A stretch of DNA of 64,000 nt, from contig NC_091013.1 of the NCBI RefSeq assembly GCF_041296385.1, forward strand, positions 68,355,563-68,419,562, given 5' to 3'. The stretch's first letter is position 1. Each line of letters begins with the position of its first letter. The notes under the pieces are model-generated. The model did not search any database, was not told the origin of the DNA, and saw nothing but the letters and a program-made list of their open reading frames with translations. Source of the stretch: Aphelocoma coerulescens (Eukaryota; Chordata; Aves; Passeriformes; Corvidae). Made by a program: the position numbers and the translations under genes. Of the stretch, positions 12,201 through 25,786 are shown piece by piece.

Positions 12201-15200
12201 GTTGGTTGCTTTTCAGAAATAAATGAGAGTACACTTTTAGGGTCCACTGCCACTGGATGTAATTCTCAATTCTGTGTTATTTACCATATTCCAATGGACA
12301 CATTCTGTTGCATGATCCACTGCCTATTTCTTGTTGTTCTTATGTTGTTACAATTTCATTTCTGGCCTGGTCCCATCAGTTGCTAAGCCACTGCTAAAAA
12401 TGGTGGACATTTTTTACTGATATCTGTAAAATACAGGATCGAGATACTCTTTTTCAGTCAAATTGAGTAATCCTTTCTAAGAAGAGCTTTATTAACAGCT
12501 GATATTTCTACCTTGAGGCTGACCTTATGTTTTGAGACAATTAGCGTGATTAACTTCTCACTGACATGCCACTGTGCAATGAGCTTTGGAACTACTCTGT
12601 AAAGGCAATGTCTGAATTATACTACCCTTGAATTAGTCCAATCTGTCTTACTATTTAAGCAAATGAGTGTCATTAGTCTAGAAACAGTTCCACCTCTGGA
12701 AAACAAATTGCTCATTTTACCATGAGAATTGTTACTGTGAACAATATTAAAACCTCAGTCAACATCTCCTTACACAACCAGCGGTAAGTGAGCACTCAAG
12801 CACAGTATGTACCAATGGCAATTTTATTTTCCCCCTTGTTCCAATCACTGAGTGTAGAGAACTGAGGGATCCATGTTTCAGTACCATCCCATCCCTAATA
12901 CCTGACAGTCTGAAGTTTTTGCTGCTGTGAAAAAAAAATCACTTTGAATAATTTGATTCTTAATCATTCCTGAAAGGAGTATTCCTTCTAGTCACAAACA
13001 TTAATATGAAATGGGATTATTTTCATTTGTCTGATTTTCTCCTTAGAGAACCAGTAAAATAGTATCAACTCTTTTTGTGATGGATGGTATTATGTTAATA
13101 GTTCCTGATTATTTATTAAGGGTTATTGCATGTCTGAAGCTCTAGCTCTCAATGGAAAGAATGCCATAATTTTAGATTTCCTTGAATAGAAACCACTGGT
13201 TGTTAGTGCCCAGAACATCAGGGCACTAACCCACTTCAGTGTGAGCCAGCACAGCTGGATGTGGATGGCCTGCAGGTAATGTGAGCCCTGGGAGGCAGCA
13301 GGGCCCACAGGGACCGGTGGAGGTCCCTGCTGAGGACACCAGTGGCAGGGAAGCAATGGCTGGAGGGCATGTTGCTGTAGGGATGTGTGCTAGTCTCTGA
13401 TTTCAGGGAAGATGTTACCATCAGGCCAGAAAAACCTGTTGCTTATTTTCAAGACAGAGCATGAACATTAGTTAGTAGTAGTACATAGCCTTGTTACTAA
13501 CAGCTCGTTTTACCTTTGGGTTATGCTCAGCTTTGTATATACTCTCATCTTTAGAAGAAAAAACAAAATTGCAAATGGAAGCTCCATCACTAGCAGCTGA
13601 GTTTGAAAGAAATTCCTACACTCAGTATGTAACTGCAACATCAGCATGGAGGGGACTGCAGAAAGTGTAGGATACACCTGCACAATGAGGAATAATGTTA
13701 ACAGCTTCCACATATTATTTGAAGGTCAATTCCTTTATGTGTCCTAAGGTCAGTTTCATCTCTTAGAAAACCAGTTTTAAGGAAAAATGGGTATTACTTC
13801 CCTTGCCAGTTATAGTGAATTGTACATATATACCCATTGAATATTGATGATCTTTAATATCTCAGGACATTTAATGAAATTTTAGTGGCCAGCAATGGTT
13901 TGATACGTTGGTTTAGCACAGCATCTGAAAGGGAACATGTGCCACAACTCATGGTGCAGTCCCTTATGTGCTAGTATATGTATTCTTTCTTAGAAAGGAA
14001 TTAGAGTAAGAAATAAATTTCCTGCAAGGGGAAATCTTTCCAAAATAAATTTGGCTCATAACCTGCCTTGCTGCATGCATAACCAGCATTATTGCTGTAT
14101 CTGGTTTACAATAGTGACAGGCACCTGCATATAAGGAGATATTCCTGATATTTCTAATGAAGGTAGGGTATGTCTTCCTTTATACATTTGTATTAATTTA
14201 GTTTTGACAAAATGCAGTTTCTTATTTGCGCGTTTTTTCTTTTGAAAACGAACTTCCTGAACATCTTCGGTTCAGAGAATTCTTCAAATGCAGATACTCA
14301 GGCCTAGATTCATACCCACCTGTGCCAGTCAAAAGAAAGAAATGGAGATTTGACTTAATTGCTCGGAGCAGGATTTTCCTTCTCTTTTTCCGCTAGCTCT
14401 AGAAGGAGACCAAGATAAATACATTCCAGCTTAGAAACCTTAGCAGGCTGTCTAAATTTAAGCAGGTTGCATCGAGGTACGGCACTCCTGAATGTGGCTA
14501 ACATCTACATTGTTTACCTCTTATATTCATTAGTAAGAGGCATGGGTGGGTGTCATTCAACTCGCTTGGAAAAAAGAGTAAACAGTAAAAGCTTCTCTTC
14601 TTATCCAGTTGATAAGTGCCTTTGTTTTACTGTATTGGCAAATGTGATCAATAAAATAAAATGAAATAGAAAGAAAATACCATATTTATAGTCCACCTAT
14701 CTTACTCAATAAAATAAAATGGTGGTGGGTATATTTAGAACAAAGTCTTCAAATATAAAGTTCATGATGTTCACAGGGAACATTTGACATTCTTAACTAC
14801 AAGAGGTCATGGAGTCAAAGACTTACTGACTGCTAACAAACAGAGGCAGAGGCCTGTGTGATACATCTAAGTAAAGAGAAAACTGACTAAAACTCAGCGT
14901 CTGTGGAGGAAGATGATTACTGGAAGAAAAGAAGTTCTTATATGTATGCATCATTGCAGAATTAGGTACACGCATTATGAGGTTTCTTTTGCTTTGCCCT
15001 TGAGACCTATTATTCCACTGTTGTGGGAAGCAGAGTAAAAAAGGTTAGTCTAATCTATCTAAAAGTGAAAATTATGTGAGCATTTGCAGAATAATTTAAA
15101 AAAATTATTTTTTTTTTCCTTTTACCAGAAGTTTATTGACTGAAAACATCTGAGGAGGAAAAGAACATGGGTTATCAGCAGATTAAAAGTTGATGGTTAT

Positions 15201-18200
15201 GATACAGTCTTGAACAAGGTGATTGTAGGTCTGGAACTTAATCAAGTAAAATACCCAAGTATGAGATAGAGAATTATTGAAATCATATAAGGCAGGAAAG
15301 TGTTTCTTGGAGTAACATGTACACTTTGGTCACTCAGAAAAAGTGTTGTGGCAAACGAATATTGCAAACACCAAAGGAGTCTGAAGGTTCAATTCAGCTG
15401 ACCACTTGTACACATCTGTTACTAGTTGAATGCCTGAGGGTACCAGGGGTTTGGGGCATGAAATAAGAGCTAGAGGGGACCTGTGTCTTTTCAGGAGAGC
15501 AGGTGGGGACAGGTGGGGTATCCTGGGGTGTTACAGGTGGCACCAATGTGCAAGAAATAGGCTGGAGCTGTAAAGGAGACATATTTGTGCAGCCTGGCAA
15601 AATGAGCTCTAAAGCTGGGATAGCTTTTTCTCCAGCTATGCTGAAAGAAGGATAATCCTGTCAGTAGTTCTCAACAGCTGAACATAATTTAGGACTGAGG
15701 AAATGGTTGTGCTGGAGGAATGACACCACCACTCACAGAAGCAGTGGGTCAGGGGCATCCCAGCTACTTCTGAGAGGGAGTCTGGGCTTTACAGAATCAG
15801 ACTGCTGAAGGAAGTTGGCTGTGTGAGAGGCTGGATTTGGTGGCTCAGGAAGCCATTTCCAGTTCAGGTTTTTCAGGACCAGGAAGGCATGTTGATTTTC
15901 CCTCAATCTGCCTTATGTCAGAGTTCAGATGAGGCACTTACAGTAATCCTTAAGTTTGTGAATCTCTTACAACATCTGAGATTCTTGATAGTTAAAATAT
16001 TATTTCAAAGAGTTTCTGATAATCAACTGTCATTTTCCTGAAATGTTAATGTTACTTGCTGTTCTCTTCAGCTTTTATTTGCTTGTCTTGCCAAGGAGGT
16101 ATTCCTATGCTGAGAATCTTAGTTAGGCTGGCTTGTGTTTAGATGAACTTGTACCCTTTGGCTTACGATGAAGAAAGCATAACACAGGTGCTTAAAAATG
16201 AAGTTTACTCACTATTTCCAGACATAAATCTAGAATATTACTTTTTAAACTAGATGATTAAAATACTGGGCTAAAAGAGTGAAGAATTAATCTTCTGCCA
16301 GTTGGAAATAATGACAAGATGCATTTTTCAGTGAAAGTTTTCTGTATCAATTATTTCCTATTTTCTTATCTGTCAGATATCTTTTTTTCTGTGAATAACA
16401 TGCTGAAATAATTATATGTTTGTGAGAGGAGTCATTATTTAGGAGAAAAGACTTTATATATACTTCAGAAAGCAGTTGATAAGTATTGAGGAGATAGATT
16501 TGTTGTTCAGATTTTCAGGTGATCTATTTTTAAAGTTTTTGTGTTGTAGTACAGCAATGTACCTTCTTCTGGCATTCTCCCACACAAGAAAATACAAACT
16601 TCCTGAAGGATGCTAGAAGTATTTGAGCTATTACCCATCTCACATAATTGCTGCTGGGTCACAGATCTATAGAACACTATAATAGACGTGCCTTTGTCAG
16701 CCAGGGAATCCACATGACAGCATTCTGGTGCCATCACTCCCTAGCAATGAGAATTCTCTTATTGTTACTATTTATATTTTTCACTCCTGTTGTAACTTAG
16801 CAGGAGACTTTTAATCCTGAATTGTTATTTGAGCATATGTGTAAATGAAAATTTGGCCATGCAGGCAAATTTCTGGAAAGAACTGTTCCCCTGGATTTAG
16901 GAAGCCTTATATAATACCTCATCAAGCTATTCATTAGGGCATGTTCTGTGCTATACATTTAAAGGTCCTCAGTGACATGAAACCGTCATTTTATGACTTC
17001 TGGCAAATAGAGCTTGTCAAACTTTTGGTTTTCTGTTCTGTTTTCTTTGAAGTCTTTATTGCTACAAGGGCAGGAAAGGGTTAGTCACCACATAAGTGTA
17101 CAATTTCTTGAGAAAAAAAAAACAGCATTATTTTTGTCAGGCTCTGGTCCAGATAGTAAATAGGTTTCACCGTTAAACAATTTAACCAACTAAATTATAC
17201 ATTTGACTGATTTCAATCAAATTCTTTTGTTGGAGTTTATCACCAAAGGGTGACCATCTTCTTATAGACTTGTATAACTATATTTTGTGTTACCTAACTA
17301 ATTAAATTGTGTAACATTCTTTGCTATTGAGTTTAAATGGTTTGCTTTGAGATCCATTTGATTTTGATTTGATTGATCATTATAATTCTTTTTACTTGAG
17401 TTTGTGGGTTATTATTGGTAGGTCAGTTTAGGTAATAAATATTCCTGATTTTATTTTTATGAAGTCTTTAAGTAAAATATATTAAAATGCACCAACTCAT
17501 GTGTCTCTAAGCAGTGTGAGGGCAGAACCACGAAGGATGTGGGTGGAAACAGACCAATAAATTCCAAAACTTGAACAGTTTTCCCTAACTAGCCTTTATT
17601 TATTGGCAGCTTTTGGGTTTTTTTAAAGCTTAGCCTCTTTCGAGGCTCGAAAAATACATATACCACTCTGAGGGCAGCAGCCAGTACTGAGATGCTTATG
17701 TGAGGATATATGTATGTACACAAATCTCCTCACAGCTGGCTCTCTATTGGCCCAAAATACTTGAAAAGTGTTTTAACTTATCCTTGGGCTGGCTTGGCTT
17801 GTACATCTGAAAATGGACCCACAGTGGAGTGTTTTTATTAGCAAGTCTTTACTAAAAGTATTTGGGCAGTCTGCCCAAATGCTCCCTTTTCTGGCCAAAC
17901 TGCATGCTGCCTTGTACTTCATCATAGGAAGCATGGGAAGACGTGGTTCTGTGTGAAAACATAACCCTGAAACTTATAAAAGTCACTGCTCCGTGTAGCA
18001 GAATTCCCACAAGTAATGCTCCTGTCCCATGTTTCCCAACCTAATCTGCATCCTCTCTCCTTTCCTCCTCAAGTGAGCTTGCACAGTCAGACCCTTTCTG
18101 CCCAATACTTTTTTCCACAGAAATTGTGTACAGGTTTCTTCTCCCATCTTGTTCTCATTTTGAGAAAGACCACCCACCCTCTCGATGAGCAGGGACAGCC

Positions 18201-19856
18201 CACTCCCCGCGTCCCCTGAGAGATGTTGCCGTGCTGTGTGGCAGCTGCAGGATCACATCCACAGAGCATTAGGTCAGTGCTACTGTTGGAAATGCTGGAA
18301 GACAGCCTTCTCTGTAGCCAGATGACACTGAAGTACTTTTATCTTGAGAACTGTTTTGGAGAGCTCCTTGAATTTACCCAGGAGAATAACACCAGCCAAG
18401 GAGACAGGAAGGTCTACTCAACTGGATGTTGCAGTCACTCATTAAGATCATTATCTGTGTTATTGCCTTCCCTGTCCTTCCCACCCTGAACTGTCTGCCT
18501 ACTGCATGTAGTCTGAACTCAAATCATTCATGCTCCATCATTTCAAAGGACAGGTTCATGTCAGTCAGTGGAAAGCAGTCTTTCTCTCCTTTGCTCTCGT
18601 AGCAGGTCTAAACATGTCACTGTTTCCCTCTGAGTGAGAACAAATAGCTCAGGCTTCAAGGTCATTCCCACAGATTCCCAAGGACATTTCCCTACTTCTA
18701 CCCATCAGCAAGAGGTAACCAGGCATCTTGTATTTTTCTGAAGAGTGCCTCCTTCTAGTTTAAATAAAACTGGGAAGGTGAACTGATTTAATATCGTCAT
18801 CTAGTGATACTTCTGTGACCTAGTGATGCTCTTTTTTTTTTTTCTCATGGGTGAGCTATTGAATTTTTTGCCCATAAGGTAAAAATGAAATTAGGGTCAG
18901 TTTCATGTGTATTTGAAGAAGCAAGTTATTGAGTATCTCTTATTTTAAAAAATACGCACATTTGCAGTACTGCATGCTTGACTCCAAATCATCCTACCCC
19001 TCTTAAGATCTGTTAATAATTTCTAATGTCTCTCAACACTTTTTATTTATATTTTGATGTTTCTCAAACCTCAGGCTGGTAGTAGTCCTGACTTTAAAGG
19101 TTACTGTTGTAAGAACCTGTCATTCTCAACTAAGATATGGTGTAACATCAGCTCTAGAAGGCAAAAGTTTCCTCCCATTTGGCATTAAGTGAACTTACAG
19201 ACCATCTTTATGCTATATATGAAGCACCATGCTTTAACCCCCCCAAAAATGCTATGAAATTGCATCCTGTCTTTTATAAAAAAAAAGGAACAAAGCCAGT
19301 AATCTGTGTCACCTCATCAAAGGTTTACCACATTCAGTGTCCCAGACTCAGATTCTCCCAGGTCTCAATCTCTTAAGATGCTGATGGAGTTTAATCTACC
19401 AAAAAACCATTGTACCCTGGACCCCAAAAGTTGTTCTTTGTAGATGATATCCTATCTTCCTGACTGGGAAGCCAGAACAAGTGTAAGCAGACAACATGAC
19501 AGCCTGCTTCTCATCATCTACTAAAGCTGTATACTAGGTCATGTTCTTTGCTTTACTGAAACTTTGATTGTAGGGCATTTTAAACCAGAGCAAAACCAAG
19601 AGGTTTAGCTCTTTTTCAAATTAACAGCCTTACAGGGAACGTACACCATACTGAGTTACTCAGTTTATCTCCTGTGCGTATGACTCAGTGTTAAAGTCCA
19701 AATTGCTTTTGCTATTGTTAGTTTTCAAATCTGAAAGTGGTTTTAACAATTAAAAATTGCCTTCAGTGAAACTTCATCACCTGCAGCCAAAGTTGTTCAA
19801 GCAGTCCCTGGAATCAACCCAATTGCTGGCTCAATAACATCTTCCTATGCACTTTC
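9210..19856. other. Non-coding sequence, mostly unique
   Basis: More than 10 kb with no supportable exon or gene. It contains a G/T-rich patch at 10265-10350 and small hairpins at 10568-10584 and 17632-17647. Slightly GC-richer stretches occur near 11.2-11.7, 13.2-13.4 and 15.4-15.8 kb, with no recognisable protein similarity. It is probably TRPC4 intron 1 or 5' intergenic DNA. Confidence 0.55.
10290..10327 (+). other. Possible G-quadruplex motif in a G/T-rich tract
   Basis: Four runs of at least three G lie at 10290-10292, 10300-10302, 10312-10317 and 10323-10327, separated by loops of 7, 9 and 5 bases. This fits the loose G-quadruplex pattern. The surrounding 10265-10350 is low-complexity G/T sequence. 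Whether it folds is unknown. Confidence 0.4.
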
Positions 19857-19861
19857 CAGGC
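19857..19861. repeat. Target-site duplication, left copy (CAGGC)
   Basis: The five bases CAGGC lie directly before the TG that opens the LTR at 19862. The same five bases follow the terminal CA at 20818-20822. A 5-bp duplication fits ERVL-type or gammaretrovirus-like integration in birds and fixes the element boundaries. Confidence 0.85.
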
Positions 19862-20011
19862 TGTCTCGGTTTGAAAGACAGGTGTCTGCTAAGGAAGGCA
19901 GAAGCCTCCCTTGAAGTGGCAGATATAACCCCTTTCCCTCTGAGTTATTATGATTTTGAAATCAAGGGTCTTTAGGCAAAGATGTGGGAAATAGGAATTA
20001 CAGTTCTTTAT

Positions 20012-20064
<53 letters not shown>

Positions 20065-20817
20065 CCAGTCGAACAAAACAACAACAACTATGACAGTAAC
20101 AGCAAACACAAACCCAGTCCCAGCCTTCTCGGCTGTCAGGCCCTTTCCCCTCGGGTGCAGTTCCGCTCACAGCCGGCAGGGATCGCTGGCGGCTCCCGGT
20201 GAGCAGGGCAGGTGCGATGGTTCCCCCGCGGCTGCAGGGGGCGCTCCGGAGCGAGCTCGGGGAGCACGTGGCACCGGTGCCCTGGGATCCCGGGGAAGGG
20301 TGGAACAAAGGCTCCACAAACCGCTGGGCAGCCGGTCCTGGACTCCCGGAACAGCAGGCTGGAATGGCAGGCTGGAGCAGCAGGCACAAACACAAATCCC
20401 GGGTGGCGGACGAGATGTATCCAAAAGGGGAACCCCCCGGGGCTCCAGGCAGGCAGGGTGAGCACGGCTACAGCGTAGCGAAGGCTCGAAACAGCAGCGG
20501 TGCAGGGCGGCCACAGCCTCCAGCAGGGCAGGGAAAGCAGCCTTGGGATCCCGGTGTTGTTTCCAGCAGAAAGGAAAGACGCCGAAAACGGGAACCAGCA
20601 GCTCTTCTCTCCGCGGCTTCTCTCTCCAGATGCTGAGAGCGAACTCCCAACACGCCCAGGTGAAACAAAGAGTAGCCAGGCCCACCCCACCCCCAAAACG
20701 GGCTGCTCTGCTGCTTTTGTCTTTCTTAAATATAGTCATTTGTCCCCTAGCAACATGCATATGGGAGAAAATTCCTCTAACAGAAAAAAAAACTAGGACA
20801 AAACTAAAACCCCAACA
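19862..20817. mobile_element. Solo LTR of an endogenous retrovirus, complete, CpG-rich
   Basis: A 956-bp unit starts TGTCTCGGTTTG and ends CCCCAACA, so it has TG...CA termini, and it is flanked by a perfect 5-bp duplication. Its ends resemble an LTR family I associate with songbird genomes; I infer an ERVL-like class from the 5-bp duplication and have not verified it. No primer-binding site, polypurine tract or gag/pol/env sequence adjoins it, so it is a solo LTR left by recombination between two LTRs. A (GATA)n array lies inside at 20012-20063. The part from about 20130 to 20640 is markedly GC- and CpG-rich, which produces long but meaningless ORFs on both strands. I could not fix its orientation. 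It lies 4.9 kb upstream of the first TRPC4 coding exon. Confidence 0.88.
20012..20063. repeat. (GATA)n tetranucleotide microsatellite inside the LTR
   Basis: Thirteen uninterrupted GATA units occupy this stretch within the solo LTR. It probably expanded from a short A-rich tract after insertion. It is likely to vary in length between individuals. Confidence 0.95.
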
Positions 20818-20822
20818 CAGGC
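20818..20822. repeat. Target-site duplication, right copy (CAGGC)
   Basis: CAGGC directly follows the terminal CA of the LTR and is identical to 19857-19861. Confidence 0.85.
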
Positions 20823-23800
20823 ACAGTGTGGGAGTCAGCATGGACCCCAAATTATTCCCAGAAGACAGTTCTCATTCAGCTGCCCCGTTTTTGGGCAAAG
20901 GATGGACAGCATGGGCACAGCCTATCCAGTTGACCCTGGTGCCTAGAGCATGTTAAAGTTACTGTCTAGACATTTGGTTACAAGGCAATATCTGGACTGA
21001 TGCTGGGTTCAGAAATCAAAGGCTTATCTGCACTTCTTTTGTTCTTATTGAATTGCAACAGTTCAGTTCTGGTGATTGACAGTGAAGGAACTTTATGCTT
21101 CGTTTGGACTGGGATTTATCAGAGCTAGTCTTGCTTTCCAAAACTGTCCTTGAACATCATTTTTACTGTGTATCAAATAGGGTTCTGTGTCAGAATAAAG
21201 CTGGTATGTCGCAAATCTATTTCAGAAAGAAAATTTCATATTTCATGAACCTAGAAAATGTCAGAAACTTTCCTTTGCCATGAAAAGTGCATCTAATTTT
21301 TTTTTTTTCAGAAGATCACAAAGACATCAGCACATTATTCACTTGTCATAAATGTTCTGGTTTCCTGAGCAGGGTGATGCCATAGTTACTTTAGAAGCTT
21401 AACTTTTTTTTTCTATGCAGATAGTCTGAAAAACTAACTCATGAGCAAAATCAGAAGTGTGCTTTTGATGATATCATTGAAGAAGCTATATAGTATAATG
21501 CTATAGTTATCGATCTATATATAGTATAATCCTATAGTAAGTCTAACAGTGGTCAATGTTGGAAATAAAATATCTTCAGAAAGGTGTTGTCAGTGAGGAC
21601 TTCAGAATTTGCACATGTGGATACTATGGAGCCCATCCCTATCACTCCTGCTGCCATCTGCTGAAGGAGATGTGTTGTCACTGGGGTCTTTTTCTGTCTC
21701 TGAAACATTTGCAGTACGTCTGTGAGCAGTAATACGAGTGGCTCATCTCAGAGGCTCTTGGTGCCTGCTGGTGCCTCATTCCAGTTCTCCTCTCACATCT
21801 GGCTGTGACTGTTTTGGGGTAGGGGGACACATGCTAGGGAAATGCAAGTCAGGGTCCCCTGGAAAGATAGGGAGGATATGATCATATATGTAGAGGAAGC
21901 AAATATGGTTGAATAAATGCCAAGGAAATCTGATTGTAGTTTTTCTTGAGCTTTAGTGGGGAAACATCTGTGTGCTTGTGATTATAATATGCAAATATAT
22001 ACACATATACACAATGATAACAGCAGCAGAAAAAAACTTCCAATTATTTATTTAGCATTAGTAAAATTAATAACATTAGCTTTTCTTAAGAAATACCAAA
22101 TTATTAAATAGAGTGTAAATGATAAAGGTTTGCAAAGAAGGTGGAATGTTACCATTCCCCTCTGAAAAACAGCATATGAAAGAAACAGTCCCATATAATT
22201 TGAAATAATGGTCTGTAGCAGGAGTAAACTGAACTGCTTGTTAAAAAAAAATATTTTCGTGTAAGAATCACTTTTCAGTCAAAGTATTATGATTTCCTGT
22301 TTTTATCTATTTCTCCTGCTCAGGTGCTGCTGATATTTCCATGACGTGGCAGGAAGCACTATATAGAGTTATTTTGTCTTTATTTCTTCTCTAAAATATT
22401 TTTATTGTATGTCAGGCATATGGACTCTGTAGAAACTATAATTACACTTTTTTATAAGTTTGCACCATATTTTTTTTTCTTTCATTCCCCTCACACTGGC
22501 CCAATGTATTTGACCTCTTGTTTCTTAGGCTTCTTCCTGCACAGACACTCAAAGCAATTGGAGACTTTTTTACTGCTGCTGGCTGTTTCTACTTCTTACA
22601 GCTCCATGAAAATCTGTCATGTGCATGCATTTACATGTGACAGCACAGTAACAGTTGTTACACAACAGTATCTACCTGTAGATAAAATAAAAAGAGATGT
22701 TTTATTTTTGTAAACACCCATGGAACCATATCTTTGTTGTTTATATCACCTTCCAGGAGTGTACTGTATCAGCAATCAATCTCTAGTTTCTAATTGCATG
22801 TAAACATAGACTTTTAGTTATGACAGAACTTTATTTATGCATAATTATTTTCAGGAATTAGTGCAGGCAAGAAATAGAGATTAGCAGAGGACAGCTATTC
22901 AGAAGAATGAAAACGTGTGTTTAATATGTCTCTTCTAAAAGAAACAAGCTAAACTTAGACCTACTTTCCAAGAATCATGAAAAGGTAAACAAAAAAGGTT
23001 CCAACAAGTATTTTCCTTATGGTTTACAGTGAAGCAATAAAAGATCTTCATCAGACTTAACATAAAAACTAAGAAACAGAAAACTCCCAAATCATTGTCA
23101 TGAAATCATGATAGATCCCATCTGTAGGTCACTGTACTCTTCTTCTACCATAAACATCTCTGATGCCCAATTTCATTGATACAGGTTCATTTCTGGTTTG
23201 TCTCACAATAAACGGGGAGACAGTGATCTGTTTTTTCCTGTGCTTTCAAGAGAGAGGAGCTTTTAGCATTAACCTCCCAGTTGCAGTCCCTCAGTTTTCT
23301 CCAGGGGTCTTGGGGAACTCTGTAGATTGTACGAAAATGAATAGTATGTGTACGTTGTTATGGGTTAACTTGACATCTACCTGACAGATACGAAATAGAG
23401 CCTGTGGTGAGGCCTAAGTCATTGTCAGGTGGCAGCTGGAGTCAGGCAGGACACCCTTCCACATCCAGCACCCAATCTACTTGAGTATGGGAACAGGGAA
23501 GTGAAACTCTTAAGTGTCCGCGGCTGTCCGTGGAATATGGCAGTCCACCTTTCTTGTAGATACCTCTTGTGAACTTCTACATTTATGTCTGTTTATTTGC
23601 ATCTGAACATAAAACTTTCTTCCTTCTTGAATTGTACATGCAGTTTTGAAATGAAAGAATGAAAAGCAAGCTGATAAAATACAGTGCATTAAGAATGTGA
23701 TATCTGTTCTGGGGTATAAAGCTGTGCAATGGATATGAATATTATTTTACTTAGAGTGAGATTAACAGAACATAATCCACACACTGTGAAACCTCTACTA

Positions 23801-25759
23801 GCCCAGACTGTAGACTGATACCATCTTGCAGAGAGAACTGGGAAACATCTTGCAAAGGATTGTGATTCCTCAGCTCCTGTATATGGATCTGGAGGAGAGT
23901 TCTTTCTCATGTGTCTTGTTTGCTTTTTCCTGCCTGCCTCAAGCCCTGTTGATCTGCTCTGGAAAACAAAGAAAACAACTCAGTAACAGCCTTTGTACAC
24001 ATCTCTCATTGCACTGCTTAAGAAAAGTGGTGCAGATTAATTACTATGTTCCTCATAGTGTTTGGTGACTTTTTTTTTTGATGAATCAAAACCTCACAAT
24101 AATAAAAATACATATTATAGCTTGCTATAGAATCTCACCAGAGATTTTGTTTTAATAACGGAAGAAAGTGGAGGAAAAGGCAGTGGGTTAATGCAACTTG
24201 CATTATCAGCTGAGAAAATTACAAGAAGCTACAGTTCTTTCTCTAATAAGGTGTACAACCTCTAACTGAACAGCAGAGGGAAATATTTTTTGTGTACCTT
24301 GTTCTTTGAGGTAAAAGTTTTCTCTTGCCCCTTTTCCCCTTTTTATTTTTCCCTTTTTTTCCCAGGTAGAAGATTGGATTTTCTCATGGTTCTTTCTGTT
24401 AGAAGGAATTTTTTTTTGCAAAGTCCTTGAATACAGAAATACAGAAATAAAAGCACAGACATTATGTGCTTTACTATATGTAACACTTTGGAGTTGTTTT
24501 GTAGCTGCTATGTTTCAGTATTAATTCTAGTTTAGAACCGAGTAGCTCAGAATCAAAACTGTGACTATTATCTACCAGTCCTTGGGAATTTATCTCCTAT
24601 GGATTTTGTTTTTGCTTTTAGGTTCTGAATTTTAATTTATAAGTTTGTAAGTTCTGATTGGAAGAACATTTTATGTGAATGTTTTTCTAATAGCATATCA
24701 GATTGAATCAAAATCTTAGTAGGGAAGCTCACCACTGAACTGTGCAATCTGTGCCTGCCACAGATAAGTCGGGGTATTTGAGTAGCACTAGGAAGATGTA
24801 AAAGCTGTATTTAGTTGTCTACACATAATCCTCAAGTAACATATGGGCTGTTGTAGGATGTCAGAGACGATGTCTCCATCGGAATTATCTTTTGCCCAGT
24901 TGGAGTTGTTTTCAGCACAGTTTTTGAATTGCCTTTCCTTGTAGCCTATAAATTCTACATTCTTTGTGTCCATTGTCAGCAATCCATTCTTCTCCCCAGG
25001 CTTTGTTAACCTCCCCCTAGGTGTAAGACAACACTTGGACAATAGTACCACCTTTAACTTATCTCAGGTCCCTGCTGTAGTGGTTTATCTCACAGTCCAA
25101 GTCCAAGATATCCACAGAGGTATATTTGGAGGATAGAGGGAGGCTTTGGTGGTCATTGGTGGTCACAGATGCCATCTTTCCCATAACTTGGTGTGATCTT
25201 TGTTTGACCAGTGATATATGTATTAGCAGTTGCTTCTCTACACAGATTGCTGTAGTGGGAATTTTTTGTCCAGGTGCACTGACCAGGATGTGCTAACCAG
25301 ATCTCACCTCTGTCAGACATGGGGTTGTCACCATCCTGTCACTCCCTTCTGTGCTTTTTCCCATGGCAAAGTCTTTCTGTGGACTTTACAGTGTTTGAGG
25401 CAGGCAAGTCTACTCTTTAAGTTCCTTGCAGAACTGAATGAAGAAATTAAGGATGAGGCAGAGCTACACTTTTGGTGCAAACTATGTTGTATCATATCAT
25501 TTCATGTTTGCCAAAGACTTAAAAAATGCATACAAGCGCGTGGTATTCTGACACGTATGCTTTGACTTGGTAAGTTACAAACAAGCACTGTTTTGGCTTC
25601 CACTCTTGCTTACAGGTTCTATTGGTAAACAACATTTTGTACATGTTTCAACATCACATTTTAATATGAGTTTTAAGTACTTATATATTGCAAATATTAA
25701 TTTGGTGCACTGTACCCCCAAAACCAGTTACTGATTTGATCTTTATTTTCATGTTGCAG
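20823..25759. other. TRPC4: Non-coding sequence upstream of the first TRPC4 coding exon
   Basis: Expected to be the 3' part of TRPC4 intron 1, because it runs directly into the acceptor site at 25758-25759. I see no other exon. A locally duplicated AT-rich motif (TATATAGTATAAT) occurs twice at about 21487-21538. Other ORFs in this stretch have no recognisable similarity. Confidence 0.6.
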
Positions 25760-25786
25760 AGACAAAGGATTAGAATGGCATAAAAT
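25760..25786 (+). other. TRPC4: TRPC4 5' UTR part of the first coding exon, with acceptor site
   Basis: A pyrimidine-rich run ending TTGCAG at 25759 is a plausible acceptor, leaving 27 bases of 5' UTR before the ATG. This agrees with the known TRPC4 layout, in which a separate non-coding first exon precedes the first coding exon. Within the 27 bases lies a two-codon upstream ORF, ATG-GCA-TAA, at 25775-25783, in frame with the main start. The acceptor position is inferred, not supported by transcript data. Confidence 0.7.

Noticed and set aside
20130..20640. CpG island as the native TRPC4 promoter and exon 1
   Set aside because: The CpG-rich block sits entirely within a solo LTR bounded by a 5-bp target duplication, so its composition is explained by the element. 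A promoter role is only kept as a hypothesis in the findings.
20136..20956. Overlapping ORFs of 88-227 codons on both strands
   Set aside because: They lie within or overlap the GC- and CpG-rich part of a solo LTR, where stop codons are rare by composition. The translations are Gly/Pro/Arg-rich with no recognisable domain, and several frames are open at once.
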